Source of the DNA: Planctomycetota bacterium | GTDB taxonomy: Bacteria; Planctomycetota; Phycisphaerae; UBA1845 | Assembly (NCBI GenBank): GCA_024278775.1 | Contig: JAJRSP010000270.1 | Location: forward strand, 1 to 14,944 | Direction: 5' to 3' | DNA length: 14,944 nt | In this document: piece after piece, positions 13,436-14,944 of the stretch | Layout of the letters: the number at the start of each line of letters is the position of its first letter | Numbering within the stretch: position 1 is the stretch's first letter | Position numbers and translations under genes: made by a program | The notes under the pieces: generated by a model | What the model was told of the DNA's origin: nothing | The model's input: only the letters and a program-made list of their open reading frames with translations | Database searches by the model: none

Positions 13436-14725
13436 ATGGCACCAAAGGCCCTGCGAGTCACGCTTTGGCTGGGGTGGTTCTTTCTTATATCTTTTGCGGT
13501 GGCGGTGGCGATCATCGGCGGGGTCCCGTCGGCACCGCGCGTATTTCAAATCGCGTATGCGGTTGGTTTTGTCGGTTATGTACTGCTTCTTCGCTCGGTG
13601 CTTGGTGCGACGAGTGAGGCCTCGCTGGGATCGTGGCGGTGGTGGTTTGTCGGCGCCATCGTCCTACGTCTTCTTCTGCTGTCGGCGCAGCCGAGTGACG
13701 ATGTGTACCGTTATCTCTGGGAAGGACGCGTGCAACAGGCGGGGTACAGCCCGTATCGGTTAGCCCCGGATGATCCCCATCTTGAATCGCTCCGCACGGA
13801 CGATTGGGTTAAGATCAACCATCCGAGTTTTCCCGCGATCTATCCGCCGCTGGCGCAGTGGCAGTTTCGTGCGCTGGCTGCGATTCATCCATCGGCGTTT
13901 GGAGCCAAGTTTGTTTGCGTCGTGTGGGACGCGGTGACACTGACGTTACTCGGAGTCGCGCTGCGGAGGCGCGGGCTTCGTCCCCATCTGGCTGTGGCGT
14001 ATGGGTTGTGTCCGCTGGTGCTTACCGCCTTCGCCGTCGAGGGGCATAACGACAGCCTCATGCTCATGCTGACTATCGCCGGCGCGGCCGCGTTGGCACG
14101 GAAACGACCCCTTCTGGCCGGCGCGGCGTTGGGTAGTGCCGTCGCCGCCAAGGCGATCGTGATCGTGCTTCTTCCGTGGCTGCTGTTTCGCCAACGGCGC
14201 GCGGCTCTTGTCGCGTTGGTTGTTGTGCTGTTGTGGTACCTTTCGTTTGGTATGGATGGTTATGTCGGTCTGGCCAACCTTCGTCGTTTCGGTGAGATGT
14301 CGGAGTTTTTTAGCTTTCTCGGTTCGCTCTGGCTGTTGAACTTGGATACCGAGTTCGGGCGAGTCGTGGCTCTGGTTCTGCTTGGTGTGATGGTGGTGGT
14401 GTTTGTCGTTCGATGCCGACGCATGGAGTCGTATGCTGCTTTGGCGCTCGCTGCCGTGGTGCTGACGCTGCCGGTGGTCCACTACTGGTATGTCTCTTGG
14501 GTCTTGTTGTTTGTGCCTTTTACCTTTCGGTGGACGTGGCCTGTGTTGACCGGAGCGATGGTGCTCTATTTTCAGGCGGCCGTGATCGCTGCGCATCGTG
14601 GCGAGTGGATGATGCCGGCGTGGGTCTCCGTGGTGGTCTGGCTCATCTTTATGACGGCGTGGATCGTAGGTTGGTTTCGTCAGCCCGCTGCGCCCGAAGT
14701 CGCTGTTGAGTCGGAAGTTACCTGA
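13436..14725 (+). CDS. Multi-spanning GT-C glycosyltransferase (GT87/MptA-B-like, polyprenyl-phosphate-sugar user)
   Basis: A polytopic membrane protein of 429 residues with about ten hydrophobic spans. After the first span pairs comes the loop QPSDDVYRYLWEGRVQ (85-100), whose Asp88-Asp89 fits the catalytic acidic pair of GT-C enzymes. INHPSFPAIYPPLAQ (127-141) and EGHNDSLM (202-209) are further motifs seen in GT87/DUF2029 and MptA/MptB-like mannosyltransferases. Such enzymes take a sugar from a polyprenyl phosphate on the outer face of the inner membrane. The ATG at 13436 has AGGA close before it. The gene follows the GT2 by 59 bases, and a DPM-like enzyme, which would make a polyprenyl-phosphate-sugar, begins 63 bases downstream; this context supports a donor-maker/donor-user pair. 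Sugar and acceptor are unknown. Confidence 0.82.
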   Translation: MAPKALRVTLWLGWFFLISFAVAVAIIGGVPSAPRVFQIAYAVGFVGYVLLLRSVLGATSEASLGSWRWWFVGAIVLRLLLLSAQPSDDVYRYLWEGRVQQAGYSPYRLAPDDPHLESLRTDDWVKINHPSFPAIYPPLAQWQFRALAAIHPSAFGAKFVCVVWDAVTLTLLGVALRRRGLRPHLAVAYGLCPLVLTAFAVEGHNDSLMLMLTIAGAAALARKRPLLAGAALGSAVAAKAIVIVLLPWLLFRQRRAALVALVVVLLWYLSFGMDGYVGLANLRRFGEMSEFFSFLGSLWLLNLDTEFGRVVALVLLGVMVVVFVVRCRRMESYAALALAAVVLTLPVVHYWYVSWVLLFVPFTFRWTWPVLTGAMVLYFQAAVIAAHRGEWMMPAWVSVVVWLIFMTAWIVGWFRQPAAPEVAVESEVT

Positions 14726-14788
14726 TCTGTGACGAGTTGTATTCCTTCGGCGTGTTGTCAGGTGCTTCTGTGTGCGTATGATGCTGCC

Positions 14789-14944
14789 ATGTCCGAGGCG
14801 CTTCCGGCCGTTTCGATTATCGTGCCGACGTATTGTGAGGCGGGGAATCTGCAGACACTGGCGGAGCGTTTGTTTGCGGCTACCGCGCAGGCCGGTATCA
14901 ATGCCGAACTGATTGTCGTGGACGACGATTCTCCGGATGACACC
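14789..14944 (+). CDS. Polyprenyl-phosphate mannosyltransferase-like GT2 (DPM1-like), partial
   Basis: The first 52 codons of a gene cut by the right edge. MSEALPAVSIIVPTYCEAGN, then a helix (LQTLAERLFAA), then ELIVVDDDSPDDT is the opening of a GT2 domain: P-T-Y-x-E-x-x-N, then V-D-D-x-S-x-D-x-T. This arrangement is typical of dolichol/polyprenol-phosphate mannose synthases and related enzymes, which move a sugar from GDP- or UDP-sugar to polyprenyl phosphate on the cytoplasmic face. The ATG at 14789 is the only in-frame start that gives the usual short lead. Whether it has C-terminal membrane spans or a GtrA domain lies outside the window. Confidence 0.82.
   Translation, partial: MSEALPAVSIIVPTYCEAGNLQTLAERLFAATAQAGINAELIVVDDDSPDDT

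Overview
The window is a dense, moderately GC-rich bacterial chromosome segment with mostly housekeeping genes. The best fit is a Gram-negative bacterium of the Planctomycetota (Phycisphaerae-like). This is inferred from lipid A genes (lpxI, lpxD), a SerRS with an LNNTVIASPRIL-type motif 3, frequent GTG starts with weak Shine-Dalgarno sequences, and dispersed GTAGGTCGGGC palindromes. No 16S rRNA or other phylogenetic marker is present to prove it.

Left part (1-6636), all on the minus strand and read from right to left: a TPR-repeat protein, rpsT (ribosomal protein S20) with an intrinsic terminator, a TlyA/FtsJ-like RNA 2'-O-methyltransferase without an S4 domain, a ParA-type ATPase fused through a long Pro/Thr/Ser-rich linker to a C-terminal CBM48 (AMPK-beta-like glycogen-binding) domain, serS, and a partial unknown helical protein that runs off the left edge. 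The spaces before serS and before the parA fusion carry inverted repeats.

Middle (6637-9406): a divergent intergenic region with a good sigma-70-type promoter drives def and fmt on the plus strand, the standard pair that removes and adds the N-formyl group of initiator methionine. fmt contains a dispersed palindromic repeat that is translated in frame. A repeat-rich spacer follows, then a small lipoprotein with a strong Shine-Dalgarno sequence.

Right part (9407-14944): lpxD and lpxI (lipid A synthesis) on the minus strand. The 5' end of lpxD is split by an in-frame TAA, with a GTG four codons further on that could restart translation. Facing away from lpxD, three glycosyltransferase genes lie in a row on the plus strand: a processive cellulose-synthase-like GT2, a multi-spanning GT-C enzyme, and the start of a dolichol-phosphate-mannose-synthase-like GT2 cut by the right edge. 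Together with lpxD/lpxI this side looks devoted to the cell envelope.

The two most unusual items are the ParA-linker-CBM48 fusion and the stop codon inside lpxD. No CRISPR array, tRNA, rRNA, transposase or phage gene was seen.
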